Source: Schistocephalus solidus (lineage: Eukaryota > Platyhelminthes > Cestoda > Diphyllobothriidea > Diphyllobothriidae). Taken from it: DNA of 64,000 nucleotides. Shown in pieces: positions 23,421 through 35,275 of this stretch. How positions within the stretch are numbered: position 1 is the first letter of the stretch; the number at the start of each line of letters is the position of its first letter. The notes beneath the pieces were generated by a model, which saw nothing but the letters and a program-made list of their open reading frames with translations, was not told the DNA's origin and ran no database searches. The position numbers and the translations under genes are program-made. The stretch covers positions 407,510-471,509 of the forward strand of contig WEDG01004114.1 of assembly GCA_017591395.1 (NCBI GenBank). The letters are read 5' to 3'.

Positions 23421-24273
23421 TCATCTATAAAAAAGTGCGCGTATGAACAAACAAACAACTTCATCATCGCTCATGATGCACCCCATTCGTTTACAGAAAA
23501 ACAAATAAAAATAGGCTGCCGGCCCTGGCACAATCATGGCCAATTCATGAAAAATTATTGACAATACTTGTTCCTGCAGTATTTAAATAATCTATTAGAA
23601 TACGCCCATTTGATGAAATGGCCCATACGGACCAATTAATGTGGAGATTTTGAAGTGATTACTTATGAGGTAATATCGCTGAAGAAGCAATTGACTAAGC
23701 GCCGCGCGCAGTCAGCCTATTGGTCTATTAATGCAAATGGCTCCATTCGCTGGTGCTGTTTTGATTTATTTGTACGTTAGAGAGGGGCCAATTTTCATAA
23801 TCATGTAATTAGCCTATTGTGAATAGATACTTCATTGCCTCAACGGTTGATATCTCAAGTAGATTAACTTTATCTTCCTTACTTCTGTAGGCTCTGTTTG
23901 CCTTTGTGAGCCGATGGAGATTATGAATGCTCAAATGGTCGTCGTAACTGTTTGCTCTCAAATAGTTTACTCAAACACTTGATAATAAATGTTTTTGAAA
24001 ATTGTACTTTTACCCAATAAGATAGCAGCTGTTTGGTTTTCCACTCGAAAAACAATGCAATGCCTGCTTCCTCTTATAGCATGATGTTAACACTCCCTTC
24101 AAGGAATGATTACTGAAAGTTGTAACATTTTGGGAGTTTGGCAAAATATTTTCTTATGCCAGTTTAAAAATACTCCTGTTCTATGGATCGTATCTCCGTC
24201 TTCACGAAAATTTTCCAAAACAGAAAATTGTCCCGTCGAAAAACTTCAGATTCAGTACCGGTAAGGATGCCTG
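23421..24273. other. AT-rich stretch, nothing recognised
   Basis: No supported gene, RNA or repeat. Confidence 0.3.
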
Positions 24274-24642
24274 TAAAGGCGGCCTAAACAGGACATTGGA
24301 TAAGAAACCATCTACATGTGGCTTTGTGCTTCATTCCACATAATTTTAATTTGAAGATTAAGGTAAGGTTTAGGTTTAAGTTTAGGTTAAGATATATATT
24401 CGAGGTTTAGGTCAACGTTGGAGTCGGGGTCATGATTAGGCTAACGTTGAAAGGTACTATCGTGCTATCTGTAGGGTTTCTGCTTATGGTAGGGTAACGA
24501 TAACGGTTACAGTTTGGCTTTATTTTAGGGTAATTGTTAGCATAAAGACACAGGCATATTTCCCCTTCCTGAAATTTACCATAGGGGCACCTTTTTAAGT
24601 GAGCGGGGTGGTCACCAGTCCCTTGTCTTGTTTAGGCGGCCA
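24274..24642. mobile_element. MITE-like element with telomere-like interior
   Basis: The left end GGCGGCCTAAACAGGAC and the right end CTTGTCTTGTTTAGGCGGCC form an imperfect inverted pair about 370 bases apart. Between them, 24,355-24,420 is a degenerate run of TTTAGG/TTAGG-type words (AAGGTTTAGGTTTAAGTTTA and similar), followed by scattered TAGGGT words up to 24,535. No coding frame is present. I could not identify a convincing target-site duplication. The telomere-like words could be a captured or expanded simple repeat, not a true interstitial telomere. Confidence 0.45.
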
Positions 24643-25109
24643 GAAAAAGCATTCCTACAAATATTTCTTTAGAAATTGTGAAGCTTTTTTTAAAAAAATC
24701 TTTACTTTACTATTTTTCGCATAAAACTTAAAAAGAATTAGGCCTTCTGAGAGAATATATAATCGAAACAAAGAAATCAGTAGGACAAACAATTACAATT
24801 CAGACTGAGGGTTAAAAATATATTGCCATACAAGGTGCACAGGCTATTTTTGCAGTAGCTAGCCTATCTCATGTACTGTTCAGCACATTTTCGAAATAAG
24901 TTAAAGGTTAGAAAGAAATAATCCTAAAATATGTTAGTCATCTTAGGAAACCCGAAAAACTCTACGCTCAATAATAATATCGTCTTTCTCAATATTAATT
25001 TTGAACGTTAATCTGTATATTATAAGAAGTAGGCGTGATCACTGACGAGTTTTGGAAAGTTTTGGGAAAATGTCGCGAAGAAGGAGATTAGATCCCTAGA
25101 AAAGGAGGA
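24643..25109. other. AT-rich stretch, nothing recognised
   Basis: No supported feature. Confidence 0.3.
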
Positions 25110-25163
25110 TTTTTAAACTGACGTTTCGGATTTTCCCTCAAAACCAACATCAGGGGGAGTCGA
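25110..25163 (+). repeat. Penelope-like terminal fragment
   Basis: CTGACGTTTCGGATTTTCCC followed by AAAACCAACATCAGGGGG. It pairs with the inverted copy at 18.1 kb. The following 25,200-25,330 is noticeably richer in G+C and may belong to the same insertion, but no coding remnant is readable. Confidence 0.42.
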
Positions 25164-27179
25164 AAAAAAAATAATAGTTACATAAGGAATGAGGTATTTA
25201 TATGGCATGGTTTTCAGGCAATCACCCGCCTTCTGTCCTCCTGTTTATCGATGGCTGCTTGGCAGGTCCTACCCGAACCGCTAAGGTCCGCTATTTCAGC
25301 ACCGTTGTCGACAAGTAGCGTGAAACGTCCCCGAATCTATCTTTAAACGCAGCCTCAGGCATGCATATTTTGAGACGAAGTATGAGCATTAAATTTCCGG
25401 CTTTAAACCCTGTACGTAAATACAATTCATGGCCAACTTCAATTGCAAAATTGTATGTTTCCTATTTGCAGTCTACTAAAAAGTATTTAAATGGTTATGA
25501 CTGTCTTTAGCAAACGAATACCGCATGCATTTCGAAAAGCTCAAACCTAAATTTAACTTCAGATCAATTTCATTTATATTCAGCAGACGAAATTGTTTTA
25601 AACCAAAGCCAAAAATTACTTTAAGTATAAAATTAAAGTGGAACGTTATTTTCTACGGAATGTATCGTATAAGAAATACTTTAAACACTTCTTTCATAAA
25701 TATAATTAAGTTTATAAGGACATGATTAAGTATGGCAAATGCATATTAAATGTGAAGGCAATCTACTTAATGTTTTTCTTTCAGATTGATATACACGAAT
25801 TCCATTCCAGGATGTCATCCTGTAGGATGGGAAATAATTTAGAATAATTATTCAGTATAAATTAAATGCAGCCCCATCTTACTAATTCCCTTAAGACGAA
25901 AATACGTTATAGAATTTTGGTATCCCGATAATAAGTAGCCTCCCTGCCATAGGACGGTAAAGGTGACAAATAGACATTGGTTACAATAAATAAGCTTTCA
26001 TATCTCGGTGCTGTGGATAGAACTACTGCATTTCGCCACGCCAGTAAACACATAATCAAAGAATATAGTATTGACAAGAGCGTGTAAAGCGCCATGAACA
26101 TTAAGATGGAACTTTCGGAGAACCACAGCAAGTAAGACCTTAAAGAAAACTTGAGGAGCCACAAAACGTTAGTGACAGAGCAATGCAACTTCGTTTTCTA
26201 GTAAACAGGAATGAACAGGATGGAAGACAGTCACTTTTCTGAAACGTATGCTTACTTTAAGGACGCAGACCAAACCACTGCATTTCTTTTTAATATCAAA
26301 ACCCAGTAGTTAAATCATTGTTTGAAAAGCTTCACACATTAAACGTAGCCTTTTATTTCGTCGTTTTAATGTCCAAGGCTAAGAATTTTGACGCAAATCG
26401 AAAAAAATCCTGAAAACATCAATTTTATGCAAATGGATACAGTTTCCATCAAAAAAATGACAGTCGAAACGTTTTGTTTTGTTTTTACGAACAGACTGCG
26501 GTGAAAGCACGCCAGAATTATTCATAACCGGTGGGACATATTTATCATGGTGATCGCGGTCCACCCAATGGTGTCACCTGTGAGAAAACGTCCAGAAAAT
26601 TCGAAAAAGAGCGCTAATTTATCATAAGGGCTTAGAATGAAGAAATGATAGGCTGCCCTGTGTTGGTATATTTAATCTTTTTAGTTCCCTCAGCTATTCA
26701 CTTGTAAAGTTTTAGTAAAACGTTTCGTACTAATCTTAAACAAATTCACAATCTGGCACCAGACAGTCATCTGTTGGCAGAATCACTCTGCTTCCAGTAA
26801 ATTTTTTGAAAAGCTAGTCAACAAAAATAAACGATAAACCGAAGGTACTAAATCATTGTGGCAACCAGTTGATACTTTAGTGTTCTGTCATATTATCAGA
26901 AAAAGCCAATTTTTAACCCTGATACTCTTGCCTTGAAGCTGGTTGAACTGCCATTCAGGAGACAACATGGAATGTAGAGTGCGCCACACTCGTCGGAGAT
27001 TATTTATTGACATGCCAACAGTATTCGTAAGTTCTGCAGCAGACCAAAAATGCTAATTCACTCTGTACAGCACAATCATTGTGGTGCTCTTAATCGTGAA
27101 TAGGCTTCATTTACAACTATAATTGTCCTAGATGGTGCTCATATACGTGTTAAGATAGGCAAATTAATATTGCAGTTAA
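25164..27179. other. AT-rich stretch, no supported gene
   Basis: Short frames on both strands without recognisable content (for example 25,907-26,188, minus). No SINE or foldback similarity noticed. Confidence 0.3.
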
Positions 27180-27325
27180 GACAAGGGAGCATTAAAAAGC
27201 CATTTTTAGCTTATTAGTCATCATCAGCCAGTCACATTCAACAACATGTTACACCACTTGAGGATCGAACCCACGAGCCGTTAATCAGAAGGCCAACAAT
27301 CTGAGCATTGAACCACAGGTTTGTA
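27180..27325 (-). repeat. tRNA-headed SINE copy
   Basis: On the minus strand, the A-box-like TGTGGTTCAATGCTCAG and the B box CGTGGGTTCGATCCTCAAG lie about 35 bases apart, as in a tRNA. GACTGGCTGATGATGACTAA and a decayed CCAGAAATGG equivalent follow. The two internal promoter boxes are the best preserved of all copies here. The 3' tail present in the next copy is missing. Confidence 0.72.
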
Positions 27326-27424
27326 GTCTTGCGGGTTTATATTGGGAATATCGACTTCATTCGCTGATGCGTGTACACCGATCGCTAATGTAACTTATTC
27401 ACTTGTCCTTAATGGCAATAATTA

Positions 27425-27560
27425 GCTGCCTATTCTACAACAAGACGTTGTGCGGCTGCTGGTGGGGATTGAGAGTGAAGCCTAAGGCAGAATGGAACGA
27501 GTGAGTTTCCTTAGCGATCAGTGACCTGTCATCAACGCACGCACTAAATATTCTCTGTAT
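27425..27560 (+). repeat. SINE 3'-tail fragment
   Basis: Matches the tail of the copy immediately downstream: CCTATTCTACAACAAGACG, TGCGGCTGCTGG, then AAGGCAGAATGGAACGAGT. It has no tRNA-like head. With the next entry it forms a direct repeat of about 125 bases flanking a complete head, as expected if one SINE landed in, or recombined with, another. Confidence 0.65.
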
Positions 27561-27570
27561 AAACTGGCAA

Positions 27571-27855
27571 GACAACGAGCCCAATGGTAAGAGCGTTAAA
27601 CACCTGATTAACGGGTCGTGGGTTCTATCCACGGGTGGTGCACTACCTGGGGTTGAGATTGAATGGCGCACGATGATTTATAAGCCAGAAATGGACATTC
27701 CGGTCTCTCTTGTCTTTACTCGGCCTATTCTAATACTACGCGCTGCGCGGCTGTTAGCGGGGCTCTAGAGTGGTCTCCAAGGCAGAATGGAACGAGTTAT
27801 TTAAATCAGCGATCGGTGAGCGCTTAGCAGCGGAAAGTAGTATTTAAATATTTAT
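27571..27855 (+). repeat. tRNA-headed SINE, most complete copy
   Basis: Head: CCAATGGTAAGAGCGTT (A-box region) and CGTGGGTTCTATCCACGGG (B box, one change from consensus). Body: GATGATTTATAAGCCAGAAA, TGGACATTCCGGTCTCTC. Tail: GCTGCGCGGCTGTTAGCGGG and AAGGCAGAATGGAACGAGT. Total about 230-280 bases. It was retroposed by borrowed machinery and would be transcribed from the internal RNA polymerase III boxes. It defines the family used to recognise the other copies. Confidence 0.75.
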
Positions 27856-29609
27856 TAGACGGCTTTAAATATGGCTTCTGCGTTTAAAATTTGCGGTCTA
27901 TCCGGCATGACTGAACAAAATTTTAAAGGGGCAACTGGATCATGGACGAGTACGCAGTAAACCGAACCATATTTTGAAAATGCTCGTGGACATTATGACT
28001 ATACTGTAGCTGACAAACGCAAAGTGCTTACAAGTAACAAGTTATTTTGCTGACTTGCTGCGTTCATTCAATTGCTTAGATTAGTCAAACCAGAAAATGC
28101 CGTTTTCATTTGGTAATGGGTATTGTAGCAAAGTTTTGTTTTTTGCTTAAATTATCCTTAGATCTGGAACATGAATTCAGGTACAGGTGTGGTCTAGGAG
28201 TTATGCTTTTTATTTAGGTAAACCATAATCGATGATGAATTGCGTTCAACATCTTATGAATTATCAGATTATATTTGGTACGTTTTAAGTCAAGAATTAA
28301 TATGAATGCTTCTCAAGTTCTCAAGAACTGGTCATGCAGATTTCAGTCATTAAGGGTCATGATTTTTGTCATATGCCGTTATTTGCAGTACATAGAAATT
28401 AAAAGTGGTTGCCTTCTTACCTCTGACACGATGCACGCATGAAAAAATAATAAAAGTGGGGAATTTATCAATTCTTTCTAAATTCGGCGACTTAGCTCAA
28501 CCAATATAAGCGCTGCTTATACGATGTGCTACCATGGCTTGCAGACGGTGAGAACACTTAATTATAGAAAGGCCTGTAATCGTATGCGAGGAAGAAATTT
28601 AAAGCTTCTTCGGAGGTTATAAACCTGCGGCTTTAAATATACAATACATTTCCCGGTGACATGTAAACTTAACTGGAATTTTGAAATTGTGAATTCTTTT
28701 CGAACAAATTACAGAAATAGGGGTGTTATACTGAGTATTGTTTCTCAATGCCAGGATACTCCCATCTGAAATCAATACTGTTAGCTATAGCTGTAGCGTA
28801 AGTGACAACAGAGCGATTGGTAGAAAGCAAATTATTGCTCAGGATTATGCAGTTTATTACTGCTAAAGGGACTTTTCGCATTTGTGAAGAGTTTTGGTAC
28901 TCTCAACACGCGCATTCGTCATTTGAAAGTTACTCATAGAAAACATTTCAAATGTAAGCAAACATGTGAGGACCCTGTGAGAGGTATCTTAACTAAGAGG
29001 CGGATTTCTCACTTACAAACTTCTTCAACCCTCTCGTCTTTTCCCTGTTCAGTTTATTGAAACTAAAAAAACAACACCGACCGATGATGCAAATTCTATA
29101 TGAAGGTTTGTTTAATTTTTTAGCAAAACGTCTCATTGTTTGAAAATAATCTCGTAGGGCAAACCAGTTCAAGATGGCTGCCCATTTTTTAATTCAGTTT
29201 ATTTCTGGAGATAATGTGTTCACAACTGGTATTTGATCCATTGCTGATTGCGGTGAGGTGAAAATATTGACCAAAGGTGATAGTCAAACACAAATTGTAA
29301 CGTTAATTAACGGTACTTAGTCAGTGAACTTATAAATAGTCTTAGAGAAACGTATGTCAGTGGTAATCTAAGGGAGCTAGAGAATATGTATGCTTGCAAA
29401 TCAAACTGTACAGACCTTTCATAAAACGTTTGAAAACTGCTAAAAAGTGCAGCTACAAATAATCCAAGTAAGTTTAATTGTTTAGATGTGAAAGCATAAG
29501 TACATTTTTTTCTCACTGTCACAGAAGCGTCTTATGTTTAAGCAAAACCTCTCATTGCTTGAAAATAATCTCTTTTAGGTAGGCACTCAGAATTTCCAAA
29601 AGCGAGCCA
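27856..29609. other. AT-rich stretch with a short direct repeat
   Basis: No supported gene. A block with TCTCATTGTTTGAAAATAAT at 29,132 recurs as TCTCATTGCTTGAAAATAAT at about 29,551, some 420 bases apart and in direct orientation, with further shared flanking bases (GCAAAAC before, CTC after). It may mark the ends of a small unidentified insertion. Confidence 0.4.
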
Positions 29610-29879
29610 TTGAGCCATTGTATGAAAATTGAGCTTAAGCCATATCATGTTAGCTTTAAACTCAACGTCACAAGGAGAGCTTATACTATTATACTGTGCA
29701 AATACGCTATGAATGTCGCACCTCAACGCCTATTGAATGAGTTTGGTATAATCCGCACCGATGAGAGAGATCTTTGCCTCTACTTGCACTACTTGGCTGA
29801 CGCCGGAGAACCCAGCACTATACAAACAGATAAACCAAGTTATAACCTACAACATGCCCTGCTCATAGCCAGCTCTTAA
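29610..29879 (+). CDS. Unrecognised ORF, 89 codons
   Basis: The second half (NEFGIIRTDERDLCLYLHYL, then ADAGEPSTIQTDKP) has the mixed polar and hydrophobic make-up of real protein and stands in AT-rich surroundings. I recognise no family, see no convincing acceptor, and an ORF of this length can arise by chance in 64 kb. It could be an exon or a decayed fragment. Confidence 0.2.
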   Translation: MSHCMKIELKPYHVSFKLNVTRRAYTIILCKYAMNVAPQRLLNEFGIIRTDERDLCLYLHYLADAGEPSTIQTDKPSYNLQHALLIASS

Positions 29880-30426
29880 AGATCCTTACCCGTTTCATGT
29901 GTAGAAATCCTCCTTTTCTTTCCATTATTGTGTTTTATTTACCATTTGTATCTACTTATATGCAGTTAACCAAGAACATAGCTGTGTTGCGTTTGTTTTT
30001 GCTCAAGTTCAATTTCAAGTCTGTGTTATGCAGAGACAGAGTGCGTTTGCCCTGGTTTTGAGAAATTCGTTGGTACTGATGCATTCGGTTATGTACACTC
30101 AATGCTAAACCACCCGAAAATCTACTTGACGCATTTCCCAGTTACAGAAAAACCGACGACAATTCTCATTTTCGAGACGAAGCGGGAAAAGAGTCTCACA
30201 GAATTATTTTCCCCATAAATTCGACGAGAGTATTGCCGTGGGCCTCGCATGATTTTTGGGCAGTATTGCAAACCACTGAATTAATGTAAAAATGGCTCCT
30301 CCATTTAATGTTTCCTCAAAGTACGTGAATGCAATTGGTCGAATAAAGTTTCCTAAACCATCCACATGGTCGTGACTATGTCACTTTATGCGCGAATGAC
30401 AGTGATGTTCAAAGTCACCGCTTCTA
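29880..30426. other. No supported feature
   Basis: Nothing recognised. Confidence 0.3.
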
Positions 30427-30894
30427 CTATCGCGAAGGAATGACATCCCGTTGGCGCTTCCCTGCTACGCAATGCAATGGGGCATAAAGATACAGAAGAT
30501 AGCAGTTTTGGTTTATCATATTTGCCATACGTTCAAGTAGTCGCGTTAATTGCAAGACATATGTCAACTTTTCTGCAATCCAAAAAACGTTACGAAAGCG
30601 CTTGGCTCTAATAAATTCCCAGGAAGTGTTGAGGGACATGCAAGACATAGCGCCCGTTAAGAAGATGATAAGCAGATGGGACACCTGACCTCTCTTTGAG
30701 ACAATTAAACGAAGTGTCCAACTGAACCGAAATAGGAACCTGGGTAAAAACTGAAAACACTGGTGATAAGCATCGCAATTTCTCTGCAGCAAGTACACCA
30801 TTCGGGTGATTTGGTTCAACTTTTGCCTTGCAGTAATGCCCTCTTCTAGAGGAATAGACTGTACTGTGCGGAGGTGATATCCATTCTTACACAT
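30427..30894 (-). CDS. Longest ORF of the window, 155 codons, unrecognised
   Basis: It contains a stretch RLIVSKRGQVSHLLIIFLTG with hydrophobic character and several Arg-rich pieces, but no motif that I can assign. A frame this long is only mildly unexpected by chance at this base composition across six frames. Local G+C is above the surroundings. It may be part of a decayed transposon. Confidence 0.2.
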   Translation of the reverse strand: MCKNGYHLRTVQSIPLEEGITARQKLNQITRMVYLLQRNCDAYHQCFQFLPRFLFRFSWTLRLIVSKRGQVSHLLIIFLTGAMSCMSLNTSWEFIRAKRFRNVFWIAEKLTYVLQLTRLLERMANMINQNCYLLYLYAPLHCVAGKRQRDVIPSR

Positions 30895-32582
30895 TTTACA
30901 TTTCCATGAATTTACCTCAAAGTTTTAGCAGATGTTTTGGAATGAGCAATTCCCACGTCCGCTGTAAGTGTCCACATGATAGAAGAAGCTCCGTTTTTAC
31001 AGAAATATTTTGCTATATGAGAAAAAATGATTCACAAGCCTCTAAAAAATTAAAACTTGCACCAAGAGGAATAAAAAGTACTGGAGCAGACACGAAAACA
31101 GTACAAACAGAAAGCGGAGGCTCAACTTAATCTGACAGAGTCTCTAAAACACCTGCTCTCCTTAGCAACAGAATGCTTCCTTCGTATGAAAACGTGTGTA
31201 TAAACGGTGGCATAAGATGAAACCAACGGAAGCATTTAGATCTGTCACATGATGATGAACATCCATGGTGGGAAAGCGGAATATACAATACGGAGTCAAC
31301 GAGCTACCAGATAATAACGCTTTACCAACTGTCCTACAATAAACATTTTCATTCAAGTTAGAGAGAGGGAAATCAAGCAGTGCCCGTCTGGTTGGAAGCG
31401 CTCGTTTGGTTGAACAAATTTTTGGATGCATTCGGCAGGTGTGTCACCGGGGTCTTATGTATGCATGCGTGTATGCATGGTAAATGTGAAGTATTTTGTA
31501 AATGTGTATGGGATGTACATGTTTTTTGTAAGACATTTAACATAATGACACATTTTGTAAATTTTTATTAAAAAGCTAGTCATTGTTAGGTAGCTGGCCA
31601 GAAAACGTGGAAAGGAACAAGAGCTATGTGTAGGTTCTGACGTCTGACAGCACTTGACGTACTTACTCTGCAGTCCGAAGGGACAACTCAAACTCACTTG
31701 TTGACAGTAATTTACGTTTACAAAAATATATAATTTATTTTCACCGTTTTGGTCAGTGAAACCGATCATCTTAGAATTGGTTTCCCGCAGCCAGACAGCA
31801 AGAATGTAATTGCCTCCATTATTTAAAAATCTAAAGTTTCAAATGCATCAGACGACGTCGTAAATGCTTGAAAATTCGATAAGCCAAATTTTATAAATTA
31901 ATTAATTACTCATTGTACCCGGTGTGACTATACCCGGTTATTCATGCAATCTAGTGGGCGCAAATTACTGAAAAATTGGTATAAAAACAGAATGGAGAAC
32001 ATTGTGTGAAAATCTTAAAAGTTAGATACCTTGTTATGGGAAAAGTGCACAGCTCGCAGATTGAGCAGATAAAAAATCTGACTGTGGACTAGATCCCGCG
32101 TGGGAGCGAAACACGTTTTCTAAAGCATCTACCTCTTGTGTTAAGCTTTAAACTATTATAAAATTATGTTTTAAAATACAAAGGGGTTAATAAAAAAGTG
32201 CATACAAATCAGTTATCTGTACCTCAAAACCCAATGAAAATTATATTTTATATTTTCATTAATTTACAATCATTTCTGAGGTTTTTCCGTTGATTGTACC
32301 TAGTGAAATAAAATAATGTTGCCTTAGTTTTCCTTCCGTATTTACTATTTTTGCTTGTGATCACTTTGTGTGTGTGAAAATATTTTTAACATTCGGTTTG
32401 ATGACCCAGCGGTTTTGCCTGGAATGTGAGCACACAGGAGCTAAATAATTTCCAAAAAAGTACGATTTCCATTTGATTGATTGATACCTTAATTAATTTC
32501 CGCTAAAATTGTCCAAATATTGAGTTCGAACTGCGGCAGTATCTTAAAAAGCTGATTTGTATGATACCGCCTGAAAGAGGGC
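30895..32582. other. AT-rich stretch, no supported gene
   Basis: A 32-base segment at 30,932-30,963 lies between TTTTAGCAG and GTAAGTG and is open in two frames, but it is too short to support. The plus-strand frame at 30,906-31,130 (polar, Lys/Ser/Thr-rich C-terminus) is unrecognised. Otherwise empty. Confidence 0.3.
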
Positions 32583-33038
32583 GTGTTAACGGGCAAGGAG
32601 AGCTTATTCGTGGGGTTTGGGTGGGGAAGCGAAGAGGTGGGTGACGTGAACGCTCTCAACGCCGGATCGGTAGGAGAGGGGGCCAAGCCGATGGTGGGAG
32701 ACGAGAACGGGAAAAGCCCCAAGGGCAGTCGAGGCGGCTTGGGTGATGTCTGTGGCGAGACGACTTTTCAAAGTCTTAGAAAACGCCTTTGTGAACTGCA
32801 GACCTGAGCGCAGTAATTTTTGCCTAATTTCCATCCGGTGAAGGTGCTGCGCCATCATCTCCATTGAATGCTTACATTGAGAGAGAGAATAAACTTGATT
32901 TTGGAATTGCAGTCCAGAGTTAGTAAATTTCGTCAGTTCAGGTTTATGAAGGGCAGGACAGGCGAACGCCTTTTGAGCTCCTTGTTGGTTACAAAGTTGA
33001 ACAAAAAAACATCCATGCATAAGTAAAATAGTTTGCAT
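32583..33038. other. G+C-rich island with overlapping ORFs on both strands
   Basis: A sharp local rise in G+C (about 32,600-32,770). The plus strand carries a 74-codon frame with GEGAKPMVGDENGKSPKGSR. The minus strand carries a 144-codon frame (32,604-33,038) with LSQCKHSMEMMAQHLHRMEI. Neither is recognisable and they overlap, so at most one is real. A decayed gene or a captured cDNA fragment would fit the composition. Confidence 0.3.
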
Positions 33039-35049
33039 AAGTATTTTTAGCTACGATGATGGCATATTGATCCTCCGTATCACCATATTGCTCAATTTAC
33101 CTGCACGGTATCGTCAAAAGTATGATATATGGAAATTTGATAGGCGGGGAGTTTAAGGTACATGAGGCGGAAATACGTCATAACAGTAAGAGAGCTGGTC
33201 CTTATCTTCCAGAATTTTAACAGCAAATACCTTACCCGATGTGACCTGTTGCTGTATGTTTTTGATTCGACTGAAAAAACCCGGTGGCAGAAGAAAGCAT
33301 TTGGAGAATACTTTTTTTAAAAATTAGAATATATACATTTAGGTAAAGCAGAAAAAGGACCATAGATCAATACATAGTTTTACGAAAAATGCAAGAACCT
33401 AGAAGAAGCCCGATTAGGAGGTCGAATTGTGTAACCTGAACGTATGTAGCGAAATGAATACAATTGAGAGATTTTAGTAAAAAAAATTACCATGCAAAGA
33501 GAGAATAAGAAGTTTGAGGATAGGGTGAATGTACGGTTTGAGAAGGGAGATACTTCTTTCAGAGGAATGTCAGAGGATTCAAGAATGAGAGAGTGTCGGT
33601 CATAAGACGGGTTGTGATCCTTAAGTAAAAGGCCATGTTCCTCCGGCCGTGATGAAACCTGACCCCACACACTATTCAGAACCAGGGAATATTTCATTTT
33701 TAATGCTGTCCAACAACTCTAACGACAGCATGCGTTACTTATAAAATTTGTCGTAGGAGCCGCACGCCCTGAAATACTTTTCAGGCTCTCATTGATCAGC
33801 ATCTACCACTGCAGCAACAGGGTTCAAGACACCACCTGATTTTATAAACAAACTTTAAATGTCATGATAAAAAGATGAGAGTGGCTTAATTGTATCTAGG
33901 AGCCGTTTGTTCAGATGTCGCTAGAATTGTGGACTAACATATATAAAGACAAAAGGATTTGGGACCAAAATAAGTTGACTTATAAGAGATTGAAAAAAAT
34001 CTTAGGGTTTGCCATGCGTCAGATTTTTTGACGCGACGATACTGTGTATTAAAACAATAGCTTTACAAAACGATTTAAGGCAAATGGCAGGAAAAATTAA
34101 CAACCTGGCAGTTGTTAAACCACAAACCTCTTAACAGTGTTCATTTCATCTTCCGACGAAAACAAGACTAAAAGAATTTGTTTAAAATGAAAAATAATCA
34201 TTCTAATGATGATTGGCATCAGTGAGAGAAAACATAAAATAATCTGTCGTGAGTCTAAATTGGCATCAAAATCAGTCATTATTCTTTTTTTATCATTATG
34301 ATGCTTCAGCGTTCTTCAAAGATTAGCCGAGGCATAGAAGAATGTAAGGCTGATAAAAGAAGACAAAGTTTCATTAAAAACAAATCATTAGTAGTCTGTA
34401 CTTCTGTCTTAGTTTGGAGAAAGATCATTTCTTAAAGGAAGGTAAAGGAAATCCATTTAACTAGCAATGAAATTATGAAAAGTTAATTTTTAAATAATTC
34501 AAGTTAGCTCGCTCATAATAGAGAGTTTGATAAAAGTAGAACGTTGTATGCACAATTTATACGCTGAAAGCTTCTTAAAAAGCCTCTGAAACAGGGATAT
34601 ACAACACCTTTTTAAGATGTCAATGCATGTTGAATACATATATTTGAATTGTTGCCTGATATGCCTAGTGATGCATACTATGAACTGGAATAATGGGCTC
34701 ACATGTTCTATGTCAAAGGATATTCTAGCAGATCAAAGTCCTGAAAAGCAGGCATTAGCCATCGGGGTAAACTTTCATTTTTGCCCGCGTTATCAGTAGG
34801 CAATGTCAATGGGTACCCTCGAGATGCCATTATGCCTGAAATTTCGACAGTAAAACATGACAGGTGTCGTAAAGAACAGGCTTCCTAACCGATAGGGAGC
34901 AAAACGGGATGGGTAGACGGGGTAATCATGAACTGTTGACCGTCACACGGATTCCCTAGTAGCTTTATGCGGATTGGCAGATAATGTGATAAGGCCAGTA
35001 AAAAAACATCGTATAAGCTGAACACAAGGCTTCTGGTTTGTATCACAGT
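33039..35049. other. AT-rich stretch, nothing recognised
   Basis: Short frames only. No repeat shared with the rest of the window was noticed. Confidence 0.3.
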
Positions 35050-35275
35050 CAGGATAGACGGCGGCTAACTGATTGGCTACGCAACTCACTCTCGATCCCG
35101 CCAGCAGCTGTAGTTGCAGCTGACCGAAAAATACACGAGAGACCGGAATTGCCGTTTCTGGCTTATCAAATCATTATCAGCCAGCCAAACCTGACCTCAC
35201 GTATTGAAGCACTCGAGGATTGAACCCCTGATCTGATGACTAGAATTCTAGCGCTCTAACCCATGAAATTGCTGG
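35050..35275 (-). repeat. tRNA-headed SINE, near-complete copy
   Basis: On the minus strand: ATGGGTTAGAGCGCTAG (A-box region), CAGGGGTTCAATCCTCGAG (B box), GGCTGGCTGATAATGATTTG, AAGCCAGAAACGGCAATTCC, GGTCTCTCGTG, then the tail GCTGCTGGCGGGATCGAGAG. Head, body and tail occur in the same order and spacing as in the 27.6-kb copy, which establishes the family as a single unit of about 225 bases. Confidence 0.75.

Noticed and set aside
30932..30963. 32-base micro-exon between AG and GTAAGT
   Set aside because: Too short to judge; AG...GTAAGT pairs of this spacing are expected several times by chance in 64 kb.
31440..31500. ATGCATGCGTGTATGCATGG-type short palindromic run
   Set aside because: Simple-sequence similarity only; no extended structure or second copy.
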